Positions 1-10,954 are shown, numbered from the stretch's first letter. The stretch: DNA of 64,000 bases from Deroplatys truncata (GCA_030765065.1 CM060988.1:178973065-179037064), one strand, 5' to 3'. The notes: generated from the letters alone by a model not told the origin. Made by a program: numbers and translations.

Positions 1-245
1 TGGGTTCACTGAATGCAATGGAAGAGCGGCACAACTGAGCTGTTTCCGCACATCACAGTACCTTTGCATCTGCACAAACATCACCAAAGAAAATCTTCGA
101 CGGATTTTGTATCGTTTTCTGGGGTCTTTTGAGGTGTGGCCTTCACCTTACCTATCGCAGAGCATGGTGGCTTCATAACACAACAATAGCTTTTGTTTTT
201 CTGGTGTTATTGAAGCCAAAACACGTTATTCTCTCAGAACCAGTC
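1..245. other. unassigned sequence
   Basis: No protein, RNA gene or repeat was recognised before the Tc1-like relic. The stretch may be that element's degraded 5' part, but no terminal inverted repeat is visible. Confidence 0.4.
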
Positions 246-435
246 ATGCCGTATACTAGCGAAATAATTACTCGTGGACGTATCGTGGGTATGTGGGAGG
301 CTGGTCACACTGTTACAGCAATTGCAACTGCAGTGCATAAAAGTGGGGAAGACGGTCTACATACTCGTGGGCACTCCCCGTAAAGCATCCCCAGATGATG
401 ATATTCGTTTACTAAATGCAAATTGCTCTGTTGTT
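246..435 (+). pseudogene. Tc1-like transposase N-terminal relic
   Basis: An ATG at 246 opens a reading frame whose first residues (TRGRIVGMWEAGHTVTAIA) match the first helix-turn-helix of Tc1-type transposases, which binds the element's terminal repeats. The linker that normally carries a GRPR-like motif follows as a degraded HTRGHSPRKASPDDDIR stretch that runs past the stop at 381-383. Nothing of the second helix-turn-helix or the catalytic DDE domain follows, and no terminal inverted repeats were found, so this is a 5' fragment only. The family call rests on remembered consensus and is moderately sure. The clade within Tc1 cannot be told. Confidence 0.55.
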
Positions 436-734
436 ATAATTGACTGATCATGTTTAGAAACTAGAGGTAAATATGTATATGGTTTACCGAATATGACATA
501 CATATTATTGCAATAAAATTTGGTGATATTTTTGTCTATAATCCTGTTGTGTTCCTATGATCAGCAATATGTTAGTAAAGGCATATTAACCAATTATAGT
601 TTGAATTAGAGGAAAACGTGCTGCTTTATTTATTTATTATTTAGTTATGTTTATTTCTATGCAGCAATAAGCATTCATATCACTCTGAGAATACAGTTCT
701 GTTTATTTTTTGTTATAAAGTGCTGCTTGCTATG
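436..734. other. AT-rich spacer, nothing recognised
   Basis: AT-rich sequence with short A/T runs. No coding potential or recognised repeat. Confidence 0.5.
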
Positions 735-736
735 TA

Positions 737-1623
737 CGACGGCTGATCAATAAAGACAGAGATTGATTTTTTCCTGAAGCTTTCTTGAGACTTTCCTGTC
801 TCTACCATGAATATTTGAAAAGAGTGAGGTTTCATGTATAATGTCCATAGGCGGCAGCACTCTCGTATCGGTAGGTTGGTAGTAATGCTGTATATTGTTG
901 ACCCTAGTTGAATTTCGCATACCACAAAATGAAGGTGACACAAGAGGAGCAATAAATTTTGTTTTCGTTTAAATCATACAGCCTCTGAAACTTTGGAAAA
1001 GCTGAAGCAAGCATACGGTGAAGATCCACTACCTCATGCAACAGTGTTTAGGTGGTTCAAAGACTTCAAAGTAGAGCGAGTCCTTTGTGCTAAGCAAGGT
1101 GGGCCTGGTGCTTCGGCTTCTGCTATGACTGAAGTCATCAACACAGCTGCTGTGATTGCTGTTCCCACTCACACCACTGTTACAGCAGCGTACTACACGT
1201 CAGTATTGGCTACACCGAGGAAGCACATTGCAAGGAAACATCCAGAACTTATCACAACAACGTGCGGCCTCACGTTGCAAATCAAGTCCAGGAATTTTTG
1301 GCTAAATTCAACATTACCTGTGTGCCGCATCTGCCTTATAGCCCCAATCTTGTCCCCTGTGATTTCTTTTTATTCCCATCACTAAAGGCAAAACTCCGGG
1401 GCATTCGATTTGAGATCACTGAAGCAGCGCTGAAGAAAAGTGAGGCGATTCTCAAAGATCTGACAAAGAATAACCTGTACCATGTGTTCGAGGGCTGGCA
1501 GAGACGCTATAAAAAGTGCATTCAAGTAGGAGAGAACTACTTTGAAAAAGACCATGTCAACATTGAAATGTATTAATAAATATCTGTGAAAAAAATTAGT
1601 CTGTCTTTATTGATCAGCCCTCG
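737..1623 (+). mobile_element. mariner element, internally deleted, with TIRs and TA target duplication
   Basis: The ends are imperfect inverted repeats: the left starts CGACGGCTGATCAATAAAGA and the right, read inward, starts CGAGGGCTGATCAATAAAGA. Each is preceded by TA (735-736 and 1624-1625), the canonical mariner target duplication. At 887 bp the element is short compared with the usual 1.3 kb, so about a third has been lost, mostly between the N-terminal domain and the catalytic core. It carries the transposase pseudogene annotated separately and is non-autonomous. Confidence 0.85.
929..1576 (+). pseudogene. mariner transposase, frameshifted and deleted
   Basis: A probable start ATG at 929 is followed by stops. 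The helix-turn-helix region is readable from about 990 (TLEKLKQAYGEDPLPHATVF), typical of the mariner subgroup domesticated in SETMAR/GVQW proteins. The segment carrying the first catalytic aspartate is missing. After a frame change the C-terminal half is open at 1262-1576 and includes PYSPNLVPCDFFLFPSLK, the box around the third catalytic aspartate (D34D), then RRYKKCIQVGENYFEK, the usual mariner C-terminus. The residue expected to be the second aspartate, before RPHVANQ, reads N. With a deletion, at least two frame changes and a lost catalytic residue, the gene is dead. Confidence 0.8.
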
Positions 1624-1625
1624 TA

Positions 1626-2436
1626 TTTAATGAACATCATTCAAGCTTTAATTTGCACCCCTTGACAATCTTCTCAAACTACACATTCTACATTTCGCTA
1701 ACCTGGGCGCTCATCAAGTTTCCCCCTTAGCTTTTAACCCTTTCAAAGGCGTGTCCTGCACTAGCCGATAAGGTATGGGCTACCAATCACGATAAGAGGT
1801 CTGTATGACAAACTGAATGCACTCACTCTACCTCTTACTCTTTTAGTGAATGCAATAGAGGCGTGAATATATATTTCGTTTCTACGCTATTTTGTAACCT
1901 TTGTTGTGGTTACTTGTGTAACTATTTAGCAGAAGAAATGGCGCACCCTTGCACCGTGGCCTAAAGCAGTCAATGCAATGGCCATGGCTTCGCAAGGCAA
2001 CGTACGATAAATAATGTGACGTAGACGCAAGGTGCAGTTAGATTTTGTTTGAAGCTCTTTTAACATATGGGCCTACGAGAAACTGGATCCTTCCGTGTTA
2101 GAATAGAAGATACTGGGCGTGCGAGATATGCCAGAACATCCCTCGCGTAACACGAGCTCTGACACAAGACAATCAACTGTTTTGAGAACGTACATGAACA
2201 ACAATTGCAACCGTATCATCCACAGCAGGTGCATTCATTGCAACCAGTGGACTTCCCACTCCGATGATGTTTGCAAATTGGTTCCTACACAATGTGCAGA
2301 AAACCACAATCTCCCTGCTTTGGTGTTGTTTTAGATGAGGTCAACATGTTCAACAGTAGGAGTAGCTATGTATGGGATTACGAAAATCCAAAAGCACTGG
2401 TGTGTCAAAGGAGATGCTGAAACTGGCCAACGTCGT
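1626..2436. other. unassigned intergenic sequence
   Basis: I see no gene or repeat here. The short open frames (for example 2119-2334) have no recognisable motif. Confidence 0.45.
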
Positions 2437-2640
2437 ACATTTTTGGCACCTCTTTAGGAAACTATCCATCACTCGTCGTAGTTCATGTTGAGAATTTCTG
2501 GCAATTTCCTGGCGGATATTTTGTTTTAATTCTTCCAGGGTGTGTGGGTTTGTCTTGTACACTTTGTTTTAAGTTACCCCGGAGATAGAAAACGCAGGTT
2601 GGGGGACCGAGGGGGCCACAAATTTCTACTAATAATTCTG
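2437..2640 (-). pseudogene. DUF4817-type IS630/Tc1/mariner transposase, C-terminal relic
   Basis: Read on the minus strand, WPPRSPNL near 2630 is the motif just before the third catalytic residue. A frameshifted stretch leads to VYKTNPHTLEELKQNIRQEI and then RRVMDSFLKRCQKC, ending near 2437. This arrangement is characteristic of the insect transposase family that begins with a DUF4817 domain, the same family as the element at 13196-14525. Only about 65 codons survive and no terminal repeats were found. Confidence 0.65.
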
Positions 2641-2805
2641 TCCTCAAACACACTTTCATAAAGTTGTTATGTAAAGCCTTTAAAAGTAGTTTTAAAAATT
2701 TTGTATGGTTTCACTCGCGCCTTTCTATGATAGCGGCAGGCGGCAACGAGCGCCGAGGTCGCGGACAGGAAAAACACCGCGCAGCCGGTTCGTAGTCTTT
2801 TGGCT

Positions 2806-3480
2806 CTTCATATATATGTCAGTCTGTCAACTGTGGGTGTGTCTTGGGCAGCATAACTCAAAAACGAAAATGCGAATAAGTACCAAACTTGGTATTTAAG
2901 TCCAGTATTCTCCAAGGATACGTCACGAAGATTTTCAAGAAAATCCCTCAACTCCCAACTGCACTTTACATGGAAGATTTTTTGAAATTTTTTATTTTCT
3001 ATAAAATGGTTGCAACGATTTGAATTAAAATACAATATATTAAAGACATTCAGGTAGCAAATGTACATCTTGAATTTTCTGGGAATAGCTTGTGAAGTCC
3101 ACTTTAGTTGGAAGAAGTGTTGTGTAATCTCGTGCAAGTGTAAACCGTTAAGTGATAGACGAAAAGGTACTGGAAAAGAAACGTAGATCTCTTTAAAACA
3201 CACAGTTTATTTCAAATAAGTTTAATTATGGCATCAGTCATTTCTGAGATATCCGTTACTAATGGTTTCAATTGTTCATTTCTTAGTCATTCTTTTCAAG
3301 TCCTATCGATTTTCAGTTGTTTCTCGCGATGCCATGGAAACAGTATGGAATTTTAAGGCCAGCATATAGCGCCCAGTACTTAAACATTTGACTATCGCTG
3401 TTCTCTCTGTATCTATAACGAAATGTGTAACATAGCTATTTTTGCAAAGGTTTATTTGGATTAAATGTTGAGAAAGATAT
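2806..3480 (+). repeat. ACT dispersed repeat, divergent variant
   Basis: Sequence from the CAGCATAACTC block through ACCAAACTTGGTATTTAAGT, the CTTTACATGGAAGA block and a GACTATCGCT block follows the order seen in better copies such as 58796-59654. Both termini are too diverged to place. The internal TG microsatellite is reduced to a few bases. The open frame at 2808-3203 on the minus strand is a by-product of this repeat. Confidence 0.6.
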
Positions 3481-4979
3481 TGTCTTTACGTTGTTTGCAC
3501 CACGCTTTGGGCATCATTTTGAAGAAGATGGTAATTTATTATCTCCACGTATGGACGTCAATTTGAAGTAGGTTGTATTGAAAGAGTTGTATTATATTTC
3601 AACTGTTGGGGAGCCGAACTTGAAGCAGCTGCAGCCTCACGTATGGTACCCAGTAGCGTTTGCCCCAATTTTTAAAAATATTAACTTTGTAATTTGACTG
3701 TTTCTTAAAGTATTATATATTTATGTTTGCCTCGGCTACGTCAGTATTTTTTTTAGAGACACGTTTCTCTTAGCAGGGTTGTGATGCGACAAGAATGTAA
3801 GCTTACACAGATTATAATTTTACTTCACTCCCTTAATTCTTGGCACGATTTAAATAACACTTCACTGATATAGAGAGCTGTGAGATTCTTTTTTTAATTG
3901 CATGCACTTTTTAACACGTAAACAATTTTCGTCTGACACTAATACATATTATATTTCTTGAGGACACTTTTTGCGTCTGGTTAGTAACGCTGTCTGCAGG
4001 AAACTGCAGTTTCTGATTGGCTAATCCTACTCCAATGGAATACGTTCATTTAACTAAAGCTTTTTGTGGTTGTTGATTGGCTATTTTATAAACTGTCACT
4101 AAAATTACATTATTATTACTCCAAGAATCACAAGTAGTACTGTTAAACTTTCTTACTCATTATTGACTCAAGGTTACCTCATTGTTACCTCATTGTTAGC
4201 AACTTTTAACTTTTTATTCTCACAGCTCCTACTTATTAAATTACGTAATATATTCACATAACATTATTACACATGTTTACAATAATATAAGCATATGTAA
4301 TGACTGTTAAACACATTTTACAAATTATTACATACACATATTGCTTTAAGGCAGGTTGTTATTCAATTTACATATTATATAATTAGACTGAAATTATTTA
4401 AGTGTTAAAAATACTGCCTCAACGTAGTAGATAGAAAAATAAGCTTTAGTAAGAATAGCTTCGATAGTCACTAACAGCGGGTAGAAAAGTCATGTGAATT
4501 TAACACATCAGATTTTTCTGTCATATTTAACACGCGTTACAACAGAAGTGAAATATTATAACGTTTGGTGCACAGTAAAGCCCGTTATTTCACGCATTTT
4601 ATCATACTTGTTTGCCTAAAAGGTGACAAAAGGTTTTGTTTGTAAACAGAATGAAATTTTACGAGGATATGGTGTGCAAAAATACAGCGATACAGAGTTA
4701 TAGGTGGCCATGTTTATGTCCAGCATAAACCTCAGGCAGGTCATGCACGATCTGTGGGTCTTGTACAGCACTCTGCGTTTCTAGTAGGTCATGAATTATG
4801 AAGGAAAGTTACATCTACTTCTGTAACAAAAGCAAGGATTATGTCTCTAACCTAGTTCCAAGATATACTCTCCTATATCGTAAAATCTTTATAACTTCAA
4901 TGAACATAACAAAAAAGATATGCAATTCTATAGCTGGAGGAAATTGCATAAAATCGGAATTGCCGGATTTAATAGTTAT
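3481..4979. other. unassigned AT-rich sequence
   Basis: About 1.5 kb, very AT-rich between 4200 and 4400, without a recognisable gene. Two GATTGGCTA motifs (about 4016 and 4075) are CCAAT boxes on the minus strand, but no promoter or coding sequence can be tied to them. Confidence 0.4.
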
Positions 4980-5004
4980 GAGAGTCAATCCAAAAGTAAT
5001 GCCT

Positions 5005-5010
<6 letters not shown>

Positions 5011-5038
<28 letters not shown>
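5011..5038. repeat. (TG)n microsatellite
   Basis: About 14 uninterrupted TG units directly inside the left terminal repeat of mariner A. Reading frames crossing it (4798-5076 and 4920-5150) contain poly-VC tracts and are not genes. Confidence 0.9.
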
Positions 5039-5041
<3 letters not shown>

Positions 5042-5146
5042 TGTCTTTGAGTGTTCGAGACAGATTATGTTGCTGAACCTTCCCGCTAGTGTCTTATTAG
5101 TTTCGTTGTCCTGCGACAGAGAGCAGCAGCAGGGGAGCGTTCCAAA

Positions 5147-5464
5147 ATGATTACTGACAACGAGGTGCATACAAAACAGAGATGTATGAATGAATTCCTT
5201 ACTGCTGAATAAATTGCGCCAGTTTAAATCCATCGACGCTTACTAAAGGTATATGAAGACGATACAGTAGATGTGAGTAATGTGAGGCGATGAGTACAGC
5301 GTTTCAAAAGTGGTGAAAAGGATGTACAGGACAAGCCACGCCCTGGTCCACCCTGCTCGACTGTCACAGCAAATAATGAGCACCTCTCGATCAACTCATC
5401 CGTAATGATCGGCGAGTTACGACCAAGGAATTGTGTATAGAGCTGAATGTCGGCTGTAGTGCCC
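5147..5464 (+). pseudogene. mariner A transposase, N-terminal part
   Basis: The ATG at 5147 begins a frame matching insect mariner transposases: TKQRCMNEFLTAE, then stops inside an otherwise recognisable helix-turn-helix, then RFKSGEKDVQDKPRPGPP corresponding to the usual FKSG..D..D.PRSGRP linker. Two in-frame stops (after LTAE and after IAPV) and at least one frameshift are visible. The frame breaks at 5464, where mariner B is inserted, and resumes at 6744. The product would bind the terminal repeats of element A but cannot be made. Confidence 0.75.
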
Positions 5465-5466
5465 TA

Positions 5467-6741
5467 AGAGGGGCACTATTTCTATTTTGAGCCTTGGTAA
5501 CCCTGAAAGTTGTAGGTGCCATCTGACGTTTCCAATGGAAAGTTTGACACTTTTATCATAATCTATTTCAAACACTTTGTCAATGGAGTGTCATATGTTT
5601 TATTTACACTAACTTGAAAATTGTGTGTCAACAAAAACATGGAATTAACTCCTGAAAATCTTCGTGCAATGATTTATTACGACTTTCAACGTGGATTATC
5701 AAGACAAGAGTGCTTCGACCAACTAACTTCCACATTTGGCGACGAGGTTCCATCCTTTGCCACTGCGAAACGCTGGAATAACGAATTTAATCGTGGTCGC
5801 CGTTCGCTCAATGATGAAGTTCGTGAAGGTCATCCAAAATCAGTTGTTGTACCAGAAAACATTGATGCTGTGCAAGAACTAATAATGAAAGATCGTCATG
5901 CGACATATTGTGAGATTGAGGCAACCCTAGGCATTAGTTCCACCAGCATATATAAAATATTGCATGATTTAGTCATGAAAAAGGTTTGCTCTCGTTGGAT
6001 CGCACATAATTTGACGCAATCTCAAAAAGATCCTCGTGTTGATTGGTGTACAAAAATGCTCAAGAAATACAATAGCGGTGCCTCAAAAGACGTATATAAG
6101 ATTGTAACAGGTGACGAATCATGGATCTATGCGTATGACCGGTACGTAAACAGCAGTCGACTGTATGGGTGTTTCAAGATGAAGCAAATCCAACAAAAGT
6201 TGTCGCACTCGAAGCAAATGGTCGCCTGCTTTATCAGCAAAACTGGCCATGTGGCAACAATGCCTTTAAAGGAACCTAAAACGGCCAATGCCAAACGGTA
6301 CACAACCATTTGTTTGCCGGAAGCTTTCGGTGAAGTAAGGAAAACCAACAAGAACCGTAGGATCGTTCTTCATCAAGACAATGCGAGCGCACACATATCT
6401 CGTCTAACAACAGAGTATTTGAAGGCTCAAAAAATGGAATTGATGGATCATCCACCATACAGTCCTGATTTGGCACCAATAACTTCTTTTTGTTCCCGAA
6501 CATCAAGAATAAATTGCGTGGACAACGATTTTCGTTGGCAGAAGAAGCCGTTGATACCTTCAAAAACCATGTTTAGGAGGTGTCTCAAGAAGACTGGAAT
6601 AAATACTTCGACAAATGGTTCAAACGAATGCAAAAGAGTATTGATCATAAACGAGAATGTTTTGAAAAACAATAAAGCAGTTTTCAATTAGAAATTACTG
6701 TGTTTTAATTATTAGGCTCAAAATATAAATAGTGCCCCTCG
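5467..6741 (+). mobile_element. mariner element B, full length, nested in mariner A
   Basis: Inverted termini: the left end reads GAGGGGCACTATTTCTATTT and the right end, read inward, GAGGGGCACTATTTATATTT. TA dinucleotides at 5465-5466 and 6742-6743 are the target duplication. At 1275 bp it is the normal size for mariner. Collapsing the insertion to one TA restores continuous mariner A coding frame across the junction, which proves nesting and gives relative ages: B is younger than A. Confidence 0.92.
5639..6691 (+). pseudogene. mariner B transposase (D34D family), frameshifted
   Basis: The ATG at 5639 starts MELTPENLRAMIYYDFQRGL, the N-terminus of a mariner transposase; a TTG 18 bases upstream is only an in-frame codon. 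The DNA-binding domain covers residues 1-110. VTGDESWIY holds the first catalytic aspartate, LHQDNASAH the second, and PPYSPDLAP leads to the third. At about 6478-6482 the expected codon for the third aspartate is altered and one base is missing, so the remaining codons read in the wrong frame. In the proper frame a TAG also occurs near 6575. A pair of compensating frame changes scrambles about 25 codons after GDESWIYAYD. The long open frame (about 350 codons) is therefore misleading: the enzyme would lack its third catalytic residue. Confidence 0.85.
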
Positions 6742-6743
6742 TA

Positions 6744-7130
6744 GACAAGATGTTACACAAACTTAATTAACGCAAAGTGTGCGTGAGATGGGTCCCGCGG
6801 ATGCTTTCACAAGAGCAAAAAGCTCATCGAATGGAAATTTGTCAGGACCTGCTGGACCAATACGATGCTAAAGGTGGCAATTTTGTGAACTACATCATCA
6901 CCGGAGATGGGACGTGCTGTCACTACTACGAGCCAGAATCTAAATGTCAGTTCATGGAGTGGCGACATCCGACTTCTCCAACAAATACGTTAAAGGCACA
7001 GTCATCCACAGCTGTAAGACAGTGGCTAGCCTCGGCTGATTCACAGTTTTACAAGCGTGGCATGTAGGTTCTTGTTCATGTTGGCAAAAGTGCGTAACGA
7101 ATCGTGGCGATTATGTGGAAAAATAAGTAT
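6744..7130 (+). pseudogene. mariner A transposase, C-terminal remainder
   Basis: Directly after the right TA of mariner B the frame resumes with DKMLHKLN, a stop, then KVCVRWVPRMLSQEQK, a hallmark mariner segment. TGDGTCCHYYEPESK follows: the first catalytic aspartate is present but the next residue, normally E, is G. After VRQWLASADSQFYKRGM the sequence jumps to a GDYVEK-like end (about 7105-7125), so the region with the second and third aspartates has been deleted. Confidence 0.75.
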
Positions 7131-7228
7131 GTAGCTGAAATATTGCTCTATATAACTGTGTTATTGTGCTTTCTGTATCTGTTGTAGTTTCCATGAAAAT
7201 AAATAGGAGGTATTACTTTCAGAATGAT

Positions 7229-7581
7229 ATAATAAAAAGAATTACTGAATTAATAAAAAGATCTGGCGTTACATACATGTGACTTCCCCTACCCAACGTC
7301 GTTTAATTTTATATCTCTACTAAAAACTACTCACACAAAGTTTATTTTTCTTTCAACTTTATTCTAATCGAGATAAACGTTTGTATAAACAGGTTCATCT
7401 TGTATCTCGTTGTACGTAAAAGATAGACACAGCAGCGTGAAGCAATAATCAAATGTTTAAAACGAAGCTGCTATATCTAGCTCTAAAAATCCATACTCAT
7501 TGTCTAAGAAAACATATTCTTATGCTATAAATTAGAATATATATTATTTAAACCTAGAAGATCATGGATTTGAAATACATA
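7229..7581. repeat. degraded ACT-repeat-like sequence
   Basis: Scattered similarity to the ACT repeat in minus orientation: ACATGTGACTTCCCCTA near 7275 and ATCGAGATAAACGTTTGT near 7367. Too decayed to bound. The remainder up to the Tc1 element is AT-rich and unassigned. Confidence 0.35.
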
Positions 7582-8798
7582 CACTATGTGATCAAAAGTA
7601 TCCGGACACGCCCACAAACATACGTTTTTCATCTTAGGTGCATTGTGCTGCCATCTACTGCCTGGTACTCATTATCCACGACCTCTGTAGTCATTAGACA
7701 TCGTGAAACAGCAGAACGAGACGCTCCGTGGAACTCACGGACTTCAAACGTGGTCAGGTTATTGGGTGTCACTTGTCTCAAAAGTCTGTACGCGAGATTT
7801 CCACACTCCTAAACATCCCTAGGTTGACTGTTTCTGATGTGATATTGAAGTGGAAACACGAAGGGACATGTACAGCACAAACGTGTACAGGCCGACCTCG
7901 TCTGTTCACTGACAGAGACCGCCGACATTTGAAGAGCGTCGTAAAGAGTAATAGGCAGACATCTATCCAGACCATCACACAGGAATTCCAAACTGCATCA
8001 GGATCCACTCCAAGTACTATGACAGTTAGGCGTGAGATGAGAAACCTTGGATTCCATGGTCGAGCGGCTGCTCATAAGCCACGCATCATGCAGGAAAATG
8101 CCAAACGACGCCTTGCTTGCTGTAAGGAGCGTCAACATTACACGATTGAACACTGGCAAAAAGTTGTGTGGAGTGACGAATCACGGTACACAATGTGGCG
8201 ATCCGATGGCAGGGTGTGGTTATGGCGAATACCCGGTGAACGTCATGCTGCCAGCGTGTGTAATGCCAACAGTGAAATTCGGAGGTGGTGATGTTATGGT
8301 GTGGTCGTGTTTTTCCTGGAGAAGGCTTGCACCCCTTGTTGTTTTGCGTGGCACGATCACAGCGCAGACGTACATTGATATTTTAAGCATCTTCTTGCTT
8401 CCCACTGTTGAGGAGCAATTCGGGGATGGCGATTGCATCTTTCAACACGATCGAGCACCTGTTCATACTGCACGGGCTGTGGCGGAGTGGTTACACGACA
8501 ATAACATCTCTGTAATGGACTGGCGTGCACAAAGTCCTGACTTGTATCCTATAGAACACCTTTGGGATGTTTTGGAACGCCGACTTCGTGCCAGGCCTCA
8601 CCATCGATACCTCTCTTCAGTTCCGCATTCCGTGAAGAATGGGCTGCCATTCCCCAAGTATGCCTGCGAGAGTGAACGCTGTCATCAAGGCTAAGGGTGG
8701 GCCAACACCATATTGACTTCCAGCATTGCCGATAGAGGGCGCCACGAACTTGTACGTCATTTTCAGCCAGGTGTCCGGATACTTTTGATCACGTAGTA
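7582..8798 (+). mobile_element. Tc1 element, copy 1
   Basis: Terminal inverted repeats with core TGATCAAAAGTATCCGGACA at the left and the same core inverted at the right (about 8770-8790). TA flanks at 7580-7581 and 8799-8800. The length of 1217 bp fits Tc1 without an intron. A second copy of the same family lies at 61272-62493, so the family has been active in this genome. Confidence 0.92.
7716..8716 (+). pseudogene. Tc1 transposase (DD34E), copy 1, inactive
   Basis: Comparison with copy 2 places the start codon at 7716, where ATG has become ACG; the open frame now begins internally with VELTDFKRGQVIG. Helix-turn-helix domains cover roughly the first 110 residues and include GRPRLFTDRDRRHLK. 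Catalytic boxes: VWSDESRYTMW (first D), FQHDRAPVHTA (second D) and SPDLYPIEHLWDVLERRL (E; normally SPDLNPIEH). A frameshift near 8241-8250 moves the second half to another frame. Near the 3' end about 25 bp present in copy 2 are missing and the frame runs to an early stop. Confidence 0.85.
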
Positions 8799-8800
8799 TA

Positions 8801-9200
8801 TGCTAGAAGCTATAAAAGGTATTTTTGAAGCTCCAGCAGGCCATGGACTATAGATTCTTTTGCTAGAAGTTAGGGACAGTATTTTTGTAACTCTGGCAAA
8901 TGATCGACTTCAGATTCTTATGCTAGACGTTAGAGAAGGTATTATTTGAAACTCTAGCAGTCCATGACTTCAGATTCTGATGCTAGAAGTTATAGAAGGT
9001 GTTTTTGAAACTAGAAGGTCATGGTCTTCACATTCTTGTGTGAAATGTTAGAGAAGCTATTTTTTAAACTAGAAGGCCATGGAATTCAGGTTCTTGTGTC
9101 AGAAGTTAGATAAGGTATTGTTTGAAGCTCTAGTAGGCCTTGAGTTCAGATTCTTGTGCTAGAATCTATACAATGTATTGTTTGAAACTAGGCGGCCATG
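8801..9200. repeat. 60-bp minisatellite, about 6.7 degenerate copies
   Basis: The motif TGCTAGAAGTTAGAGAAGGT recurs in diverged form at 8801, 8861, 8921, 8981, about 9039, 9097 and 9157. Each is followed by a GAAACTCTAGCAGGCCATG block and a CAGATTCTTGTGC block. The spacing is exactly 60 bp for the first four units and 58-60 after. The array begins at the base after the TA flanking the Tc1 element. No function is evident. Confidence 0.85.
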
Positions 9201-9849
9201 CCTTGCAGAACGTCGGTTCGAACGTGGTTTGAGGATTCATCACCAGTAATTTGAAACAATGAGGGAAGCTACGTGCTGACCCAAACTAATCTAACAAGAA
9301 AAGTTTGGTGCGCCAGCCAGCCATGTTGACTAACAGTTTGTTACTGTACTGCAAGTATTTCCATTACCAACAAAGCCTCTGTGTTTGTGTTTTTAAACGG
9401 GATACAATTTCAGAGTACCATTAACGTCGCAGTTTTCCTGGGGGCCCTCTGCGTGTTTTAGACATGTTTACCAATTTCGCCTTGTGTAGCCAAACAACGC
9501 TGAGTTCTCAAGCCGTGGGGCACGACCCCTTTGTTATTACTGGACACTCCTGGTCATTATACTTCAACATTGTTATATTCACTCCCAGCATGCTCTGTTC
9601 CTGGATAACAGAAGTGAACAAAGAGCTGACTGGTTGAAAAGGGAGAATTCCTCTCTCAAAATGGTACATTTATATATTATATACTAGCTGGCGCACCTGG
9701 CGGTACAGGGGTAGACTCTAAACCTGGAATGACGATTTGAGATTAACTTCCCATTCATTTCTTATGAATGTATTGTACAATGATCTAGAAGGTATTTATG
9801 ATTAATCCTAACCTTCACCACTCTAAAGTAATATTGTTAAGTTTTCGAA
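9201..9849. other. unassigned sequence
   Basis: No gene seen. TATACTAGCTGGCGCACCTG (about 9681) resembles a word common near ends of several transposon families, but no partner end was found. Confidence 0.4.
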
Positions 9850-10415
9850 CAACGCGGGATAGCTAAGGGGTAACGTCCATGGCCAGCATTCGGGAGGTCC
9901 CGGTTCGATACGCGCGGCCAAGCTTTCTGACATATTGATTTTCTCGGGGTTTTCCCGGAGCGCTAGGCGAATGCTGGAAAGTTTCGTTAAATCCCCAAAA
10001 TTACCTGGCCCTCCATTTCACCTCAATTCTCATTTCAGTTCAGCTTTCATTTGTTTGGTCTATTTCAGGGTTGAAAGTGTCGGCAGGAGTCTCGTTGTTG
10101 TATGGCAGGGGAAAAGGATGCTCTATGTAGCCTTCCGTCCCCAGGAATGGGGGCGGTTCCGGGCCCACCAATGGGACGTGCAAGTCTGCAGAGGCGGAGA
10201 AAAGAGCGCTTGCACCAGTTGGCATCCGGAGAGTTTCAATCTATAAAAGGTAGGGACCCTGCCTCTGCCTTGTGCCTCCTGGTCCGGCCGTCCTCTGTCT
10301 CCTACCTCCTCACCGCTCCCTCCCCGGTGCACTCCGAAAGGGCTTAGGCACAAAAGAACTTGTAAGTCGAGGTGCTAAGTCCCCTCCTCACCTGGTTCTT
10401 GAGATTTTTATAATA
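9850..10415 (+). repeat. SINE-B copy (tRNA-headed, GC-rich body)
   Basis: The head resembles a degenerate tRNA gene: a GCGGGATAGCTAAGGGGTAA A-box-like stretch and GGAGGTCCCGGTTCGATACG with a B-box near 9894. The body includes TTTTCCCGGAGCGCTAGGCG, a CCTCCATTTCACCTC block and a GC-rich 3' half with AGTTTCAATCTATAAAAGGT. The same order of blocks occurs at 15180-15675 and inverted at 17640-18185, which defines the family. The overlapping short ORFs (9935-10353) on both strands are shadows of the GC-rich body. Confidence 0.7.
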
Positions 10416-10954
10416 AACGAAAAATCCCGATATTCTCAGAAATATCTCTTGGTACTGTATTTCTGATCCCTTTAAGGATGCCCATCTGTGGGAAAAGGAG
10501 ACCAAAAATTTGCTAAAATTCATAATTATGGATTTTAGTGTTATTAAATACTAAAAACGTTATAACTTTAGTTCTATGTAACTTTTATAGCTGTACAAAC
10601 TTATAATACATGTCCTATAGCGATTTAAATGTCTGCCTATAAGCCTAGCTTCCTATACAATTGTGATAAAAAGAAGATGAGTTTTGCTTACATAAAGTTG
10701 AGCTGACCATTTAAGAGAGGCCTAAAGAATCTTAAAATACTAAATTAGCTGCAGAGGAGCAGAAAAAGAGAAGGGAGGAACTGAATAAGTAATACATGCG
10801 TTTTAAACAACATTAAGTAAGAAACAGTGTAACTTTAGCGTTATAATTTTTAAGCCCTCTTTTCTCGAGGTTTCACTTCCCGTCAAATTCTCATTTTCAA
10901 ATTTACGCATAAATCAATGAAATTTCGTGTACCTTCTTGTTAATAACAGATTAA
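10416..10954. other. unassigned AT-rich sequence
   Basis: Nothing recognised between the SINE-B copy and the next ACT-repeat block. Confidence 0.4.

Larger units (their letters stand above)
4980..7228 (+). mobile_element. mariner element A, split by nested mariner B
   Basis: The outer ends are imperfect inverted repeats: CAAAAGTAATGCCTCCTTTT near 4991 and, at 7203-7225, a block whose inward reading contains GAAAGTAATACCTCC. Exact outer ends are uncertain by several bases. A second mariner occupies 5467-6741. Without it and one TA copy, element A is about 970 bp and still lacks the codons for the second and third catalytic aspartates. A TG microsatellite lies just inside the left terminus. 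Confidence 0.75.

Noticed and set aside
4798-5150. Two ORFs over the TG microsatellite
   Set aside because: Consist partly of poly-VC from the (TG)n tract and cross a mariner terminus.
10040-10353. Overlapping GC-rich ORFs
   Set aside because: Fall in the SINE-B body on both strands and are not maintained between SINE-B copies.
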